Source of the DNA: Chitinophagaceae bacterium UBA1931 | Lineage (GTDB): Bacteria; Bacteroidota; Bacteroidia; Chitinophagales; Chitinophagaceae | DNA length: 64,000 bases | Direction of reading: 5' to 3' | NCBI GenBank assembly: GCA_002337125.1 | Contig: DDFJ01000004.1 | Location: 3,010,134-3,074,133, forward strand | In this document: positions 47,996 to 57,614 of the stretch, piece by piece | Numbering within the stretch: the stretch's first letter is position 1 | How the letters are laid out: the number at the start of each line of letters is the position of its first letter | Translations under genes and position numbers: made by a program | Notes under the pieces: generated by a model | Databases searched by the model: none | What the model was told of the DNA's origin: nothing | What the model saw: the letters and a program-made list of their open reading frames with translations, nothing else

Positions 47996-49543
47996 TTATT
48001 TTACTTCTTCTTTATCGAAAATATCAAGAGCTTCCTTGTCATCAAATTTCAGGATCTCTTCACGCAGTCTTTTCTTTAATGCATTTTGAATAGCAGCGTA
48101 CTGCTGGTTGTTGTATACATTTTTAAGCTGATGCGGATCTTTTTTCAGATCAAACAATTCCCAGCTTTCCACTCCATGATAAAAACGGATAAGCAGGTAA
48201 TCGTTTGTACGAAGACCAAAATGCGGAGATACTTTATGCGGTTCGGGATACTCGTAATAATGATAATAGAATGCATCTCTCCACCCATTTACTTTTTTAT
48301 TGCTCAGCAACGGTAATATGGATGTTCCCTGGATTTCAGCAGGAGATGTAATGCCGGCAATATCAAGAATGGTGGGCGCCCAGTCAATATTAGAAATAAT
48401 CTGGTTCACGACTGATCCGGGTTTGGTTACGCCGGGATAACGCATAAGAAATGCAGTTTTCAGTGATTCATCATAGATAAAGCGTTTATCAAACCATCCA
48501 TGTTCACCCAGGTAAAATCCCTGATCGGAAGCATAGATCACAATTGTATTTCTGCTGAGACCTGTACTATCGAGATAATTGAGTATGCGGCCGATATTTC
48601 TGTCTAATGATTTTGCAGTAGCATAATAATCTTTCAGGTAGCGTTGAAACTTCCATTCAGTAAGAGCCTTGCCTGTAAGTTTTTTCTGTTCAAATTCATT
48701 GGTGATTTTATCGTAATATTCCTGGTAAGCCTGTTGTTGTTGTGCTTTTAAACGTTTGGCAAAAAAGTCGGGTTTGGCTTTGTTGTAAATAAATGACCGG
48801 TGCACTTTCAGATCGTATTGCATGGTCATTGTTTTTTCAATGCTCATATCCTGCTCTTGTGCTGCAAGCCTGTTATTATAGTTATCATAAAAAGTGGAAG
48901 GCAGTTCAAACTGCAGCTGATCATACGCACCAAGATCGGGGATATCGGGAATCCATTCCCGGTGCGTTGCTTTTTCTCCCACCACTGCAAAAAAAGGTTT
49001 GCTGGTATCACGTATCTGTAACCAGTTAAATAAAAAATCGGTAATGAGATTGGTTACATATCCTGTATAGCGAACCGTATCATTGTGATTATTGATAAAA
49101 TCAGGATTGACATATTGTCCCTGGCCGGGAAGAATATTGAAATAATTAAATCCAATAGGCAGACTACCTAAATGTAGTTTACCGATCCAGGCAGTTTGAT
49201 AACCGTTTTGCTGCAGCAACTGCGGAAATGTAAACTGGTTAACATTAAATTTTTGTTCGTTAAGCGGGTAACCATTTTTATGGCTGTACTTGCCGGTGAG
49301 TAATGTTGCACGGCTGGGTCCGCAAATAGAGTTTGTAACAAATGCATTGGTAAACCTTGCTCCTTCATGTGCCAGCCTGTCGATGTTTGGGGTTGCTATT
49401 TGTTTGTTGCCATAGGCACCAATAGCCTGGTACGCATGATCATCGGAAAGAATAAAGATGATATTGGGTTGTTTGGTTTGGGATGATGCAGATAATGCTG
49501 ATGAAGCAAACAATAATAATAGCAAGAATTTACCTGTAGTCAT
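47996..49543 (-). CDS. Secreted sulfatase (Cys type)
   Basis: A 515-residue exported sulfatase. After a signal peptide (MTTGKFLLLLLFASSALSAS) the domain starts PNIIFILSDDHAYQAIGAYG with the calcium-binding Asp pair; the active-site motif is CGPSR with Cys74, the C-x-P-S-R form whose cysteine is converted to formylglycine by a maturase. Later signatures include TGKYSHKNGYP, KLHLG and DHG-like YASDQGFYLGEHGWFDK. The substrate, probably a sulfated polysaccharide or glycosaminoglycan, is not readable. I chose the ATG at 49543; the longer form needs a TTG two codons earlier. Confidence 0.94.
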   Translation of the reverse strand: MTTGKFLLLLLFASSALSASSQTKQPNIIFILSDDHAYQAIGAYGNKQIATPNIDRLAHEGARFTNAFVTNSICGPSRATLLTGKYSHKNGYPLNEQKFNVNQFTFPQLLQQNGYQTAWIGKLHLGSLPIGFNYFNILPGQGQYVNPDFINNHNDTVRYTGYVTNLITDFLFNWLQIRDTSKPFFAVVGEKATHREWIPDIPDLGAYDQLQFELPSTFYDNYNNRLAAQEQDMSIEKTMTMQYDLKVHRSFIYNKAKPDFFAKRLKAQQQQAYQEYYDKITNEFEQKKLTGKALTEWKFQRYLKDYYATAKSLDRNIGRILNYLDSTGLSRNTIVIYASDQGFYLGEHGWFDKRFIYDESLKTAFLMRYPGVTKPGSVVNQIISNIDWAPTILDIAGITSPAEIQGTSILPLLSNKKVNGWRDAFYYHYYEYPEPHKVSPHFGLRTNDYLLIRFYHGVESWELFDLKKDPHQLKNVYNNQQYAAIQNALKKRLREEILKFDDKEALDIFDKEEVK

Positions 49544-49692
49544 AAACAATTATTCTTTTAGCATTCATTCCTGTATGTAAAAACTCAGTTTGAAAATAAC
49601 AGGATAAAAACTGATGATGATTAAAGGTAGGTATTCTGAAGATAAACAATCAACTATCAAAACCCATCTGTTTTACATCAATGAAAGCAAAT

Positions 49693-49724
49693 AAAAAAGG
49701 CAGCTTTAAATGCTGCCTTTTTTT
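49693..49724. terminator. Terminator after the TonB-dependent receptor gene
   Basis: Stem GGCAGC (49699-49704) with GCTGCC (49712-49717), extended by A-run and T-run on either side to about 12 bp, 7-nt loop. It is 20 bp past the stop of the minus-strand receptor gene and has runs of T on both strands. Confidence 0.85.
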
Positions 49725-49744
49725 ACTATTTAAACTGAATATAT

Positions 49745-52549
49745 TTATTGTTCTCCATCGCCCATTCTCATACCACCGCCCATACGCCTGAAGTTGTTTT
49801 GCTGCATTTGTTGTCCGGCAGCTCCTTTAAATTTATTAAAGCGGTATGTAAAGCTGAACATGAAATATTGTGTAAGACCGTTTGTGCGGCTGTCGGTAAT
49901 ATAATCACCGGAAACTGAACGGCTGATATTGGTGTATTGCTTAAAGATGTCGTAACCGGAAAGTTTAAGTACACCATTTTTCTTTTTGAAAATTTCTTTT
50001 TCAAGTGATCCGTTCAGCATGGCAATATTCTTCTGTAATGAAGATGTGAGTCCTTCATAAATAAAGTAATCAAAATCCCAACGGAGTATAAAGCCTGCAC
50101 CAAAATCAATCCGTCCATCATTGCTTAATGTAATTGAGTGCAGACGGTTGATGTTGCTGTTGGCAGAATAATCGGAATAGTTCAGGTTATAACTTGCACC
50201 TGTACGCATTTCAAGCCAGGAAAGGTTGTATTCAAAATCAAGTCCCTGAGTCCATACCCAGTTATGACCAACGTTTTTAACATCCTTACCAATGGTTTGT
50301 GTGTTGCCGTTGGTTGTAACATCGTTGAAGATGCTTACGTTGTTGTTATAGTTCACCATACTTCTTGTGCTGAGTACATACTTCCTGTTTTTGTATGGTT
50401 TGGAGAATGTAAAGAATAAGTTGGTGTTATAATAACCATCAACGTTAACCGGTGATGTGAGTGTTGCACCTGTTGCTCTTCCTGTTGAATCCTTATAGTT
50501 GGTTACTTTATTTACGATCTGGTCGTTAATAAAGTTGTACGACAGGTTAACAAGGAAAATTCTTCCTGATGCAAAGTTGAAATTATTAAAGCTGGTGTTG
50601 AATGTATGACTGGTAGAAGGTTTCAGGTTGGGGTTACCAATTGATTTTCTTAACTGGCTGCTTTCTTCCAGTACGGGTTGCAATTGGTCAAAGCTTGGTT
50701 GTCTTGCATTACCGTTGTAGTTAAAGTTGAACGTTTTTGTTTTGGTGAAATTATATACAAAACGTGCAACCGGGAACCAGTTGAAATTTTTTATGGGTGT
50801 AAATGCACTGTCCTTCGTTAAACTGTAGCCTTTAAGCAAAACAGGTTGTACCAATACTCCAATTGAATAGTTGTACTTTTTCTTTACTGTACGCATTGCT
50901 GCACTGATCCTGTTGTAATTAAAATCATTTTCATAATTATTACTCAGGTAATCAACAAATGTATAATCACTTGTTGTTGTAGGAGCAGAATATACCCTTT
51001 TGTTGTTCGAGGAGAAATTCCTGTTGAAATTATAAGTCACGTCAAGAAAACGATCTGTCGTAATTGGTTCGGTATATGTAATTCTTGCATTAAAACCACT
51101 GTTCCTGTTGTTCTGCAATGTATTTCTTAACTGCAATGAATCTCTCATCCATAAACCTGAAGCATCATACATGTGTGTAAGGTTGTTTTTATACTGATCG
51201 CTTTCATTGTTTGAAAGGTTCAGTTCGCCACGGAAAGAGAGATTTCTGCCTCTTCTCTGGAAACGGTGGTTATACAACAACGATGTACTGAAGTTTGGTG
51301 TATTTGCAGTAGAAGTGGTTTGGTTACTATCAGCCCTTGTTTGAATTTTTGCGTTATAAATATTCGATGAATTACCTGTTAACGTATTGCTTTCTGCATA
51401 CGAAAAACTTGGGTTGATTTTAACGTAGTTGAAAGAATCGATCCATAATTCCAGGTTACCAAATGCCCTGTGTGTACCACCGGTTCTTGTAGTTGTTTGG
51501 TTGGTATTTGTAAGGATAGAATAAATGGTTTGATTGCTGGATGTAAGCGATTCTGTTAATGTATTTCTGTCGGCATACGTATAGCTGCCATAGAATGAAT
51601 TTCTTTTTCCAAAATCAGAGCGGAAGTTTAAGCCAGCTGAATTCAGTTTAGTGATACCGCTTTGGTTGCCCTGGTTGCCACCACCACCGCCGCCACCATC
51701 TGATGAACGGAAGGTTGATGTATTATTATTATTGCTGTTGAGAATTAACGATAACTGCTGTGTGTTATTAAACCTGTTGATAGCAGCTGCGGCAATATAA
51801 CGGTCATCTGTACCGTAACCTGCCATTGCTCTCCCAAATACACCTTTGTTTTTATCTTTTTTCAACTGCAGGTTAATTACTTTTTCAGGATCTCCATCAC
51901 GTATGCCTGAAGCATTCGACTGATCGCCATAATCATCAACCACCTGTACTTTATCAATCATATCAGCCGGTATTTCCTGCGTAGCTGTTTTCGGATCGCC
52001 TGAGAAAAAGTCTTTACCATTTACTTTAACCCTTGTTACCTGTTTACCATGTGCTGTAATATTTCCCTGCCTGTCAACAGTAACACCGGGGAGCTTTTTC
52101 AATAAATCTTCTGTGGTTGCATTTGGTTTTGTCTGGAAGGCATTTGCCCTGTATTCAACCGTATCTTCTTTCATGGTAATGGCTGGGGCTTCGATCACCA
52201 CTTCACCCAGTTCCCTGAAATCGGCTAATAATACTAAATCACCTAAGTCAATGTTTGAAACACCGGCAGATGGTTTAAAAAAGTTCTTGGTCATTGACTT
52301 GTATCCTGAATAGGTAATAATCAGCGAATAAGCCGATGCCGGTATTTTATCAAATGAAAATTCACCTTTGGTGTTGGTAATAGTAGTAACGGTGTCTTTA
52401 GGTGTATCCTTTTCTACTAATTTAACAGTGGCTTTTTCAAGTCCTTTTTCAGCAGTTGAGTCTGTAACCCGTCCTGTAATTCCTTTCGATTGTGCCATTA
52501 GCTGTACTGATGCAAAAAAGCCCAACGCAATAAGCAGTAATTTCTTCAT
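49745..52549 (-). CDS. TonB-dependent outer-membrane receptor with carboxypeptidase-like N-terminus
   Basis: A 934-residue outer-membrane protein. Signal peptide (ending VQLMAQ), a carboxypeptidase regulatory-like domain (about 22-105: GITGRVTDSTAEKGLEKATV), a plug domain (about 118-230: RANAFQTKPNATTEDLLKKL, PGVTVDRQGNITAHGKQVTR, RVKVNGKDFFSGDPKTATQE), and a C-terminal barrel (about 240-934). An Asn/Gly-rich loop (NSNNNNTSTFRSSDGGGGGG) sits near residue 280, and the C-terminus is rich in Met, Gly and Arg (FRRMGGGMRMGDGEQ) instead of the usual terminal Phe. The family is the outer membrane beta-barrel group that lacks a SusD partner. The TonB cluster at 485-5131 would supply its energy. Cargo is unknown. 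Confidence 0.93.
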   Translation of the reverse strand: MKKLLLIALGFFASVQLMAQSKGITGRVTDSTAEKGLEKATVKLVEKDTPKDTVTTITNTKGEFSFDKIPASAYSLIITYSGYKSMTKNFFKPSAGVSNIDLGDLVLLADFRELGEVVIEAPAITMKEDTVEYRANAFQTKPNATTEDLLKKLPGVTVDRQGNITAHGKQVTRVKVNGKDFFSGDPKTATQEIPADMIDKVQVVDDYGDQSNASGIRDGDPEKVINLQLKKDKNKGVFGRAMAGYGTDDRYIAAAAINRFNNTQQLSLILNSNNNNTSTFRSSDGGGGGGGNQGNQSGITKLNSAGLNFRSDFGKRNSFYGSYTYADRNTLTESLTSSNQTIYSILTNTNQTTTRTGGTHRAFGNLELWIDSFNYVKINPSFSYAESNTLTGNSSNIYNAKIQTRADSNQTTSTANTPNFSTSLLYNHRFQRRGRNLSFRGELNLSNNESDQYKNNLTHMYDASGLWMRDSLQLRNTLQNNRNSGFNARITYTEPITTDRFLDVTYNFNRNFSSNNKRVYSAPTTTSDYTFVDYLSNNYENDFNYNRISAAMRTVKKKYNYSIGVLVQPVLLKGYSLTKDSAFTPIKNFNWFPVARFVYNFTKTKTFNFNYNGNARQPSFDQLQPVLEESSQLRKSIGNPNLKPSTSHTFNTSFNNFNFASGRIFLVNLSYNFINDQIVNKVTNYKDSTGRATGATLTSPVNVDGYYNTNLFFTFSKPYKNRKYVLSTRSMVNYNNNVSIFNDVTTNGNTQTIGKDVKNVGHNWVWTQGLDFEYNLSWLEMRTGASYNLNYSDYSANSNINRLHSITLSNDGRIDFGAGFILRWDFDYFIYEGLTSSLQKNIAMLNGSLEKEIFKKKNGVLKLSGYDIFKQYTNISRSVSGDYITDSRTNGLTQYFMFSFTYRFNKFKGAAGQQMQQNNFRRMGGGMRMGDGEQ

Positions 52550-52836
52550 AATAACGTTTATTGTACGAAATACGAATATTTTCGTTAATTAATAATTTGT
52601 CGATTTGTTAATAATAGACGGCAAAGCGTTTAAATGCTTGCATAGTGCCTGTTTTTCTTTACAAAAGGCAAAACTATCGGTTCAGTGGTGGTGAAGGCAT
52701 CCGTATCAGTGGGTAAAAGGGCTAATAGGTATTTTTATTGTGATTTGATTAACATCTGTAAAAGCCGAAACAAAGTTGTTTTGAATCTGCAAAATGGAGG
52801 CTAAGGCAATGATCCAGAACTGTGTGTATGATTCAT

Positions 52837-52844
52837 TACCTTTG
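52837..52844 (+). promoter_or_regulatory. -7 box of secA
   Basis: TACCTTTG is an exact match to the -7 consensus, and TCCGCC follows as at atpG. Transcription from here gives a 110-nt leader. The -33 TTG is not visible at 19-21 bp. Confidence 0.45.
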
Positions 52845-52871
52845 TCCGCCTTTTGGAAAAAGGTAAATGGT

Positions 52872-52915
52872 CTGTCAAATTGGCTTTGTTTTAAACCTTG
52901 CATTGTATTTGACAG
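52872..52915 (+). promoter_or_regulatory. Hairpin in the secA leader
   Basis: CTGTCAAAT (52872-52880) and ATTTGACAG (52907-52915) are perfect inverted repeats, 9 bp each, 26 nt apart, 46 nt upstream of the secA ATG. In the mRNA they would form a stem; as DNA they could be an operator. Confidence 0.5.
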
Positions 52916-52960
52916 CATAAATTATTCAAACAGAAAACATTGACGCTTTAATAAATTATT

Positions 52961-55900
52961 ATGTTAGGTTTTTTATCCAAAATTTTTGGCGGTAGTAAAA
53001 GTGAGAAGGATGTACAGAAACTCACGCCTATTGTTGAAAAAACGAACCACTACTATGCCCAATTCCAGTCATTATCGAATGATGAACTGCGAAATAAAAC
53101 ACAGGAATTCCGTCGCCGCATCAAGGAACATTTAACTGAAATTGATGCAGAAATTGCAGCTCTGAATACAAAGGCAGAAGCTTTTAGTGAAGATGAAATT
53201 CATGAAAAAGATGCTACCTACCAGGAGATTGATAAGCTGCGTAAAGAAAGGGATAAAAAGATTGAAGAGATTCTTGAAAAAATTCACCCGGAAGCATTTG
53301 CAGTTGTAAAAGAAGCGGCACGCCGTTTTACCAACAACGAAGAATTACAGGCTACAGCAACTGATCTTGACAAGGATCTTGTAATCAAGCGTCCGCACAT
53401 GCGTATTGAAGGCGACCAGGTGTATTATAAAAAATCATGGATGGCTGCCGGTGGACAGGTAACCTGGAACATGGTGCATTATGATGTGCAGCTTATTGGT
53501 GGCAGCGTGTTACACCAGGGTAAAATTGCAGAGATGGCAACCGGTGAAGGTAAAACACTCGTATCAACATTACCTGCGTACCTGAATGCATTACCCGGCG
53601 AAGGTGTGCACCTTGTAACAGTGAACGATTACCTGGCACGTCGTGATAGTGAATGGAACGGAACCCTGTTTGAATTTCTTGGATTAACTGTTGATTGTAT
53701 TGATAAACATCAGCCCAACAGCGAAGACAGGCGAAAAGCATACATGGCTGATATAGTATATGGTACCAACAATGAATTTGGTTTCGACTACCTGCGTGAT
53801 AACATGGTGGTGAATTCGTCGGAGAAAGTGCAGCGCAAACTGCATTTTGCCATGGTGGATGAGGTGGATAGTATCTTAATTGATGAAGCCCGTACACCAT
53901 TAATTATTGCAGGACCTGTTGGAACAGGCAGCAACGAGCAGCAGTTCCAGGTAATGAAACCACGTATTGAAAAACTGGTTGATGCACAGAAACGTCTTGC
54001 ACAGCAATACCTGAACGAAGCAAAAAAATCAATTGCAGAAGGTGATGATGATCCTAAAACAGGAGGTCTTGCATTGATGCGTGCATGGAGAGGTTTACCC
54101 AAGTATGGTCCGTTGATTAAATATTTGAGCGAACCTGGTATTAAAGTAAAACTACAGAAAGCAGAAAACTATTATCTCCAGGATCAGCAAAGGGAAATGC
54201 CGAAAGTGGATGAAGGTTTGCTGTTCCATATTGATGAAAAAAACAATTCGGTTGACCTGACTGATAAAGGTCTGGCAATGCTTACAAAGGAAAATGAAGA
54301 CCCAAATTTCTTTGTGTTGCCTGATATCAGTACATCACTTGGGTCGATTGATAAAAGTGAGCTTTCCACTGAAGAAAAATTACATAAGAAAGAAGCATTC
54401 TTAACGGATTATTCAACCAAGGCCGATCGTATTCACACTGTATTACAGATGCTGAAAGCATATACCTTGTTTGAAAAAGATGTTGAATACGTTGTGCTTG
54501 ACGGACAAGTGAAGATCGTAGATGAACAAACAGGTCGTATTCTTGACGGACGCCGGTACAGTGATGGTTTGCACCAGGCAATTGAAGCAAAAGAAAATGT
54601 AACAATTGAAGCTGCTACACAAACTTATGCAACCATTACACTGCAGAACTATTTCCGTATGTACCACAAGCTTTGTGGTATGACGGGTACTGCCGAAACG
54701 GAAGCAGGTGAGTTCTGGGATATTTACAAATTAGATGTTGTAACTATTCCTACCAACTTGCCAATGGTGCGTGATGACAGGCAGGATCTTGTATTTAAAA
54801 CCAAGCGTGAAAAATACAAAGCGGTTATTGATGAAATTGAAGCCATGCGTGAAGCAGGAAGACCGGTACTTGTTGGTACCACTTCGGTTGAGGTGAGTGA
54901 GTTGCTGAGCAAGATGCTGCAGGTGAAAAAAATTCCTCACAATGTATTGAACGCAAAACAACATGCCCGTGAAGCACAGGTTGTAGCAGAAGCCGGTTTG
55001 CCAAGTGCAATCACTATTGCAACAAACATGGCCGGTCGTGGTACAGATATTAAACTGGGTGCAGGCGTTAAAGAAGCAGGCGGTTTGGCAATTTTGGGTA
55101 CAGAACGTCACGACAGCCGTCGTGTTGACCGCCAGTTGCGTGGTCGTGCAGGCCGCCAGGGCGATCCCGGTTCTTCTCAATTCTATGTTTCGCTTGAAGA
55201 CGACCTGATGCGTATGTTCGGCAGTGAACGTATTGCCGGTATGATGGATAAGCTTGGTTACAAGGAAAACGAAGTGATCCAGCACAGCATGATCACCAAA
55301 TCCATTGAACGTGCACAGAAAAAAGTAGAAGAAAATAACTTTGGTATACGTAAACGTTTGCTTGAGTATGATGATGTGATGAACAAGCAACGTGGAGCTG
55401 TTTATACAAGAAGAAACCATGCGTTGAGCGGCGAACGTCTTGCACTGGATATTGATAATGCATTTTATTCTGTTGCAGAAGGATTGATTGCTTCATTCAA
55501 GGAGTTGAATGATCATGATGGTTTCAAGATGGCATGTATTGTGAACTTCGGCATTGATACACAAATCACCGCTGAGCAGTTAGATAAAGCCGACAGTAAT
55601 GAACTTGCACAGGCACTTTATACCGAAGCTAAAACTTCATACCTGCGCAGATGCGATGTGGTTAAGAAAGATGCATTGCCGGTATTCCAGAATATCCGGG
55701 CAACGCAAGGTTCACATATTGAAAATGTATTTGTTCCTTTCAGTGATGGCAAACGTGGATTACAGGTACTTGCATCCATGCAGAAAACAATTGATTCAAA
55801 AGCACAGGAGCTGGTAAGTTCACTGGAACGTACGGCCACACTTGCGTTTATTGATGAAGCATGGAAAGAACATCTGCGTGCAATGGATGATCTGCGTACA

Positions 55901-56290
55901 TCGGTACAAAATGCAACGTACGAACAGAAAGATCCGCTGGTGATTTATAAAGTGGAAGCTTATACGTTGTTTGAACAAATGAACAATGACATCAATAAAA
56001 ATATTGTTTCATTCCTTGCGCATGCAGGATTACCGGTTGAAGAAAATAACAGCGGACAGATTCGTGAAGGCCGTCAGCAGAAAACAGATATGAGTAAGCT
56101 GCGCCAGAAAAAAGATGAACTGGTTGCATCTGGTGGTAATGACGACCTGATGGAAACTCCGGATTATTATGATCCTTCTGCCAATGTAAAACAGGAGCCT
56201 GTCATTGCAGGTCCAAAGATTGGACGAAATGATCCTTGTCCTTGCGGCAGCGGAAAGAAATATAAAAACTGTCACGGAAAAGAATCTTAA
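52961..56290 (+). CDS. secA: Preprotein translocase ATPase SecA
   Basis: The motor of general protein export. The 1109-residue protein, longer than the ~900 of E. coli, is the Bacteroidota form with extra segments. Features are the N-terminal helicase domain with Walker A (ATGEGKT, about 192-199) and DEVDSILIDEARTPLII, the preprotein cross-linking domain, the second helicase domain (GRRYSDGLHQAIEAKENVTI, MTGTAETEAGEF, NMAGRGTDIKLG, DRQLRGRAGRQGDPGSSQFY), the helical scaffold, and a C-terminal zinc motif CPCGSGKKYKNCH that binds SecB-like partners or ribosomes. It has its own leader and terminator. Confidence 0.98.
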   Translation: MLGFLSKIFGGSKSEKDVQKLTPIVEKTNHYYAQFQSLSNDELRNKTQEFRRRIKEHLTEIDAEIAALNTKAEAFSEDEIHEKDATYQEIDKLRKERDKKIEEILEKIHPEAFAVVKEAARRFTNNEELQATATDLDKDLVIKRPHMRIEGDQVYYKKSWMAAGGQVTWNMVHYDVQLIGGSVLHQGKIAEMATGEGKTLVSTLPAYLNALPGEGVHLVTVNDYLARRDSEWNGTLFEFLGLTVDCIDKHQPNSEDRRKAYMADIVYGTNNEFGFDYLRDNMVVNSSEKVQRKLHFAMVDEVDSILIDEARTPLIIAGPVGTGSNEQQFQVMKPRIEKLVDAQKRLAQQYLNEAKKSIAEGDDDPKTGGLALMRAWRGLPKYGPLIKYLSEPGIKVKLQKAENYYLQDQQREMPKVDEGLLFHIDEKNNSVDLTDKGLAMLTKENEDPNFFVLPDISTSLGSIDKSELSTEEKLHKKEAFLTDYSTKADRIHTVLQMLKAYTLFEKDVEYVVLDGQVKIVDEQTGRILDGRRYSDGLHQAIEAKENVTIEAATQTYATITLQNYFRMYHKLCGMTGTAETEAGEFWDIYKLDVVTIPTNLPMVRDDRQDLVFKTKREKYKAVIDEIEAMREAGRPVLVGTTSVEVSELLSKMLQVKKIPHNVLNAKQHAREAQVVAEAGLPSAITIATNMAGRGTDIKLGAGVKEAGGLAILGTERHDSRRVDRQLRGRAGRQGDPGSSQFYVSLEDDLMRMFGSERIAGMMDKLGYKENEVIQHSMITKSIERAQKKVEENNFGIRKRLLEYDDVMNKQRGAVYTRRNHALSGERLALDIDNAFYSVAEGLIASFKELNDHDGFKMACIVNFGIDTQITAEQLDKADSNELAQALYTEAKTSYLRRCDVVKKDALPVFQNIRATQGSHIENVFVPFSDGKRGLQVLASMQKTIDSKAQELVSSLERTATLAFIDEAWKEHLRAMDDLRTSVQNATYEQKDPLVIYKVEAYTLFEQMNNDINKNIVSFLAHAGLPVEENNSGQIREGRQQKTDMSKLRQKKDELVASGGNDDLMETPDYYDPSANVKQEPVIAGPKIGRNDPCPCGSGKKYKNCHGKES

Positions 56291-56294
56291 TCAT

Positions 56295-56320
56295 AAAGCC
56301 TCCGGCAGGAGGCTTTTTTT
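56295..56320 (+). terminator. Terminator after secA
   Basis: Stem AAAGCCTCC (56295-56303) with GGAGGCTTT (56308-56316), loop GGCA, then four more T. Five bases after the secA stop. Confidence 0.9.
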
Positions 56321-56336
56321 ATCTGCTAAAGTGTAG

Positions 56337-56365
56337 TTGAAGTAATGACTTAACAATTACATTTG
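56337..56365 (+). promoter_or_regulatory. Promoter of deoC
   Basis: TTG (56337-56339), 18-nt spacer and TACATTTG (56358-56365), an exact -7 match. Leader of about 23 nt before the ATG at 56395. Confidence 0.65.
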
Positions 56366-56394
56366 TCCTGCATTAAACTATAAATCGTTTATTT

Positions 56395-57054
56395 ATGAAT
56401 ATTGCCTCTTATATCGATCATACGATTTTAAAACCAACAACGCTTGTAAGTGATATTGAACAACTGTGTACTGAAGCAACCATGTACAAATTTGCTGCAG
56501 TATGTGTGCCCCCTCCTTTTGTGCGTTTTGCCAAGGGATTGGTGGAAGGTTCAGGTGTAAAAACAGCTACCGTAATTGGCTTTCCGTTTGGTTATTCAGC
56601 TATTGAAGCGAAAGTAACAGAAACATTGCTGGCAATTGTTGATGGTGCAGAAGAACTGGATTATGTCGTGAATATTTCAGCCATTAAAAACGGCGACTGG
56701 AATTTTCTGAAGCATGAAGGGGAAGTATTGATACCGATGGCACATCAGAAAGACAGGCATGTAAAGATGATTATTGAGAGCGGCATCTTAACGGATGAAG
56801 AAATTATCAGGTGTTGTGAGATTTACGCAGAACTTGGCGCAGATTTTGTAAAAACATCAACCGGGTATGCTGAAAAAGGTGCAACTCTTGAAGCTGTGCA
56901 ACTGATGAGGAAGCATTTACCGTCTGGTATAAAAATCAAAGCTTCGGGTGGCATCCGTACTTATGAATTTGCAAAGCAACTGGTAGAGGCAGGTGCAGAC
57001 AGGTTAGGTTGCAGTGCAAGTGTGAATATTGTTAAAGAGAGTTTGGGTAAGTAA
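56395..57054 (+). CDS. deoC: Deoxyribose-phosphate aldolase
   Basis: Splits 2-deoxyribose 5-phosphate to acetaldehyde and glyceraldehyde 3-phosphate in nucleoside breakdown. The 219-residue TIM barrel has the N-terminal IDHTILKPTTLVSDIEQLC, AAVCVPPPFVRFAK, IGFPFG, ELDYVVNISAIKNG, VKMIIESGILTDEE and FVKTSTGYAEKGATLEAVQL with the Schiff-base lysine, and KASGGIRTYEFAKQLVEAGA, all hallmarks of the family. It starts a unit with the SPOR protein and M20 amidohydrolase, though each may have its own promoter. Confidence 0.96.
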   Translation: MNIASYIDHTILKPTTLVSDIEQLCTEATMYKFAAVCVPPPFVRFAKGLVEGSGVKTATVIGFPFGYSAIEAKVTETLLAIVDGAEELDYVVNISAIKNGDWNFLKHEGEVLIPMAHQKDRHVKMIIESGILTDEEIIRCCEIYAELGADFVKTSTGYAEKGATLEAVQLMRKHLPSGIKIKASGGIRTYEFAKQLVEAGADRLGCSASVNIVKESLGK

Positions 57055-57086
57055 GAACAGCATCCTGGTTAACTACAGGAAAGTTT

Positions 57087-57569
57087 ATGAAAAGCAACAT
57101 GAATAATTTCATCAAGAGCATGTTAATGAAAAAGGGTTTCCTTTTTATCGGGTTCATTTCTATTGCGGCTATTGCCGGTGCACAAACTGTAAAAGATACA
57201 GTCAACAGCACTGTTTATGTAACAAAGGACAGTCGCTATGATCTTCTTGTAAAAAAGAAAGCAGAGATCAATAAAAAAGCAGCAGATGCCAGGAAGCCCA
57301 CACAGGGATTTCGTATACAGGTGTTAAATACAACCGACCGTAACCAGGCATTGGCTGCAAAATCAAAACTTCTTTCGCAATACCCGGAGCATAAAACCTA
57401 TTTAATGTACCAGGCTCCTTATTTTAAAATACGTATTGGAAATTTTGTTGAGAAAAAAGATGCAGAAGATCTGAAACGCCAGCTGGCCCGCATGTTTCCA
57501 ACTGGTGTATTTGTAATTCCAAGTGAAATTGAAACCAAGCCTAAGGAAGAGAAAGACGATTCAAAATAA
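57087..57569 (+). CDS. Secreted SPOR-domain protein
   Basis: A 160-residue exported protein ending in a SPOR domain (about 68-150: QGFRIQVLNTTDRNQALAAK, KTYLMYQAPYFKIRIGNFVE, KKDAEDLKRQLARMFPTGVF), which binds denuded glycan strands at the septum. The signal peptide is near residues 14-33 (MKKGFLFIGFISIAAIAGAQ). An in-frame ATG at 57126 would make that the true start; the ATG at 57087 adds a 13-residue extension, so the exact start is open. The linker between is rich in Lys and Ala. It follows deoC by 32 bp. Confidence 0.85.
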   Translation: MKSNMNNFIKSMLMKKGFLFIGFISIAAIAGAQTVKDTVNSTVYVTKDSRYDLLVKKKAEINKKAADARKPTQGFRIQVLNTTDRNQALAAKSKLLSQYPEHKTYLMYQAPYFKIRIGNFVEKKDAEDLKRQLARMFPTGVFVIPSEIETKPKEEKDDSK

Positions 57570-57600
57570 ATTACTCAATTATTCCTTAGTTACTCTTTTG

Positions 57601-57608
57601 TACTTTTG
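57601..57608 (+). promoter_or_regulatory. -7 box directly upstream of the M20 amidohydrolase
   Basis: TACTTTTG is an exact -7 match and ends six bases before the ATG at 57615, so the transcript would start within one or two bases of the start codon. The -33 word is TTA (57579-57581, 19-nt spacing) instead of TTG. Confidence 0.45.
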
Positions 57609-57614
57609 TTTTCT

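Larger units (their letters stand above)
52550..52960. other. Intergenic region upstream of secA
   Basis: In 411 bp I find no supported gene. It holds a -7 box (TACCTTTG at 52837-52844, followed by TCCGCC) that should start the secA transcript, and a long 5-prime leader of about 110 nt with a 9-bp perfect inverted repeat (52872-52880 with 52907-52915). The part next to the receptor gene (52550-52700) is AT-rich and presumably carries its promoter. Confidence 0.6.

Noticed and set aside
52706..52918. 70-codon minus-strand ORF in the secA upstream region
   Set aside because: The ORF has no recognisable domain, no promoter on that strand, and it overlaps the likely secA promoter and leader hairpin. 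A chance ORF in AT-rich DNA is more likely.
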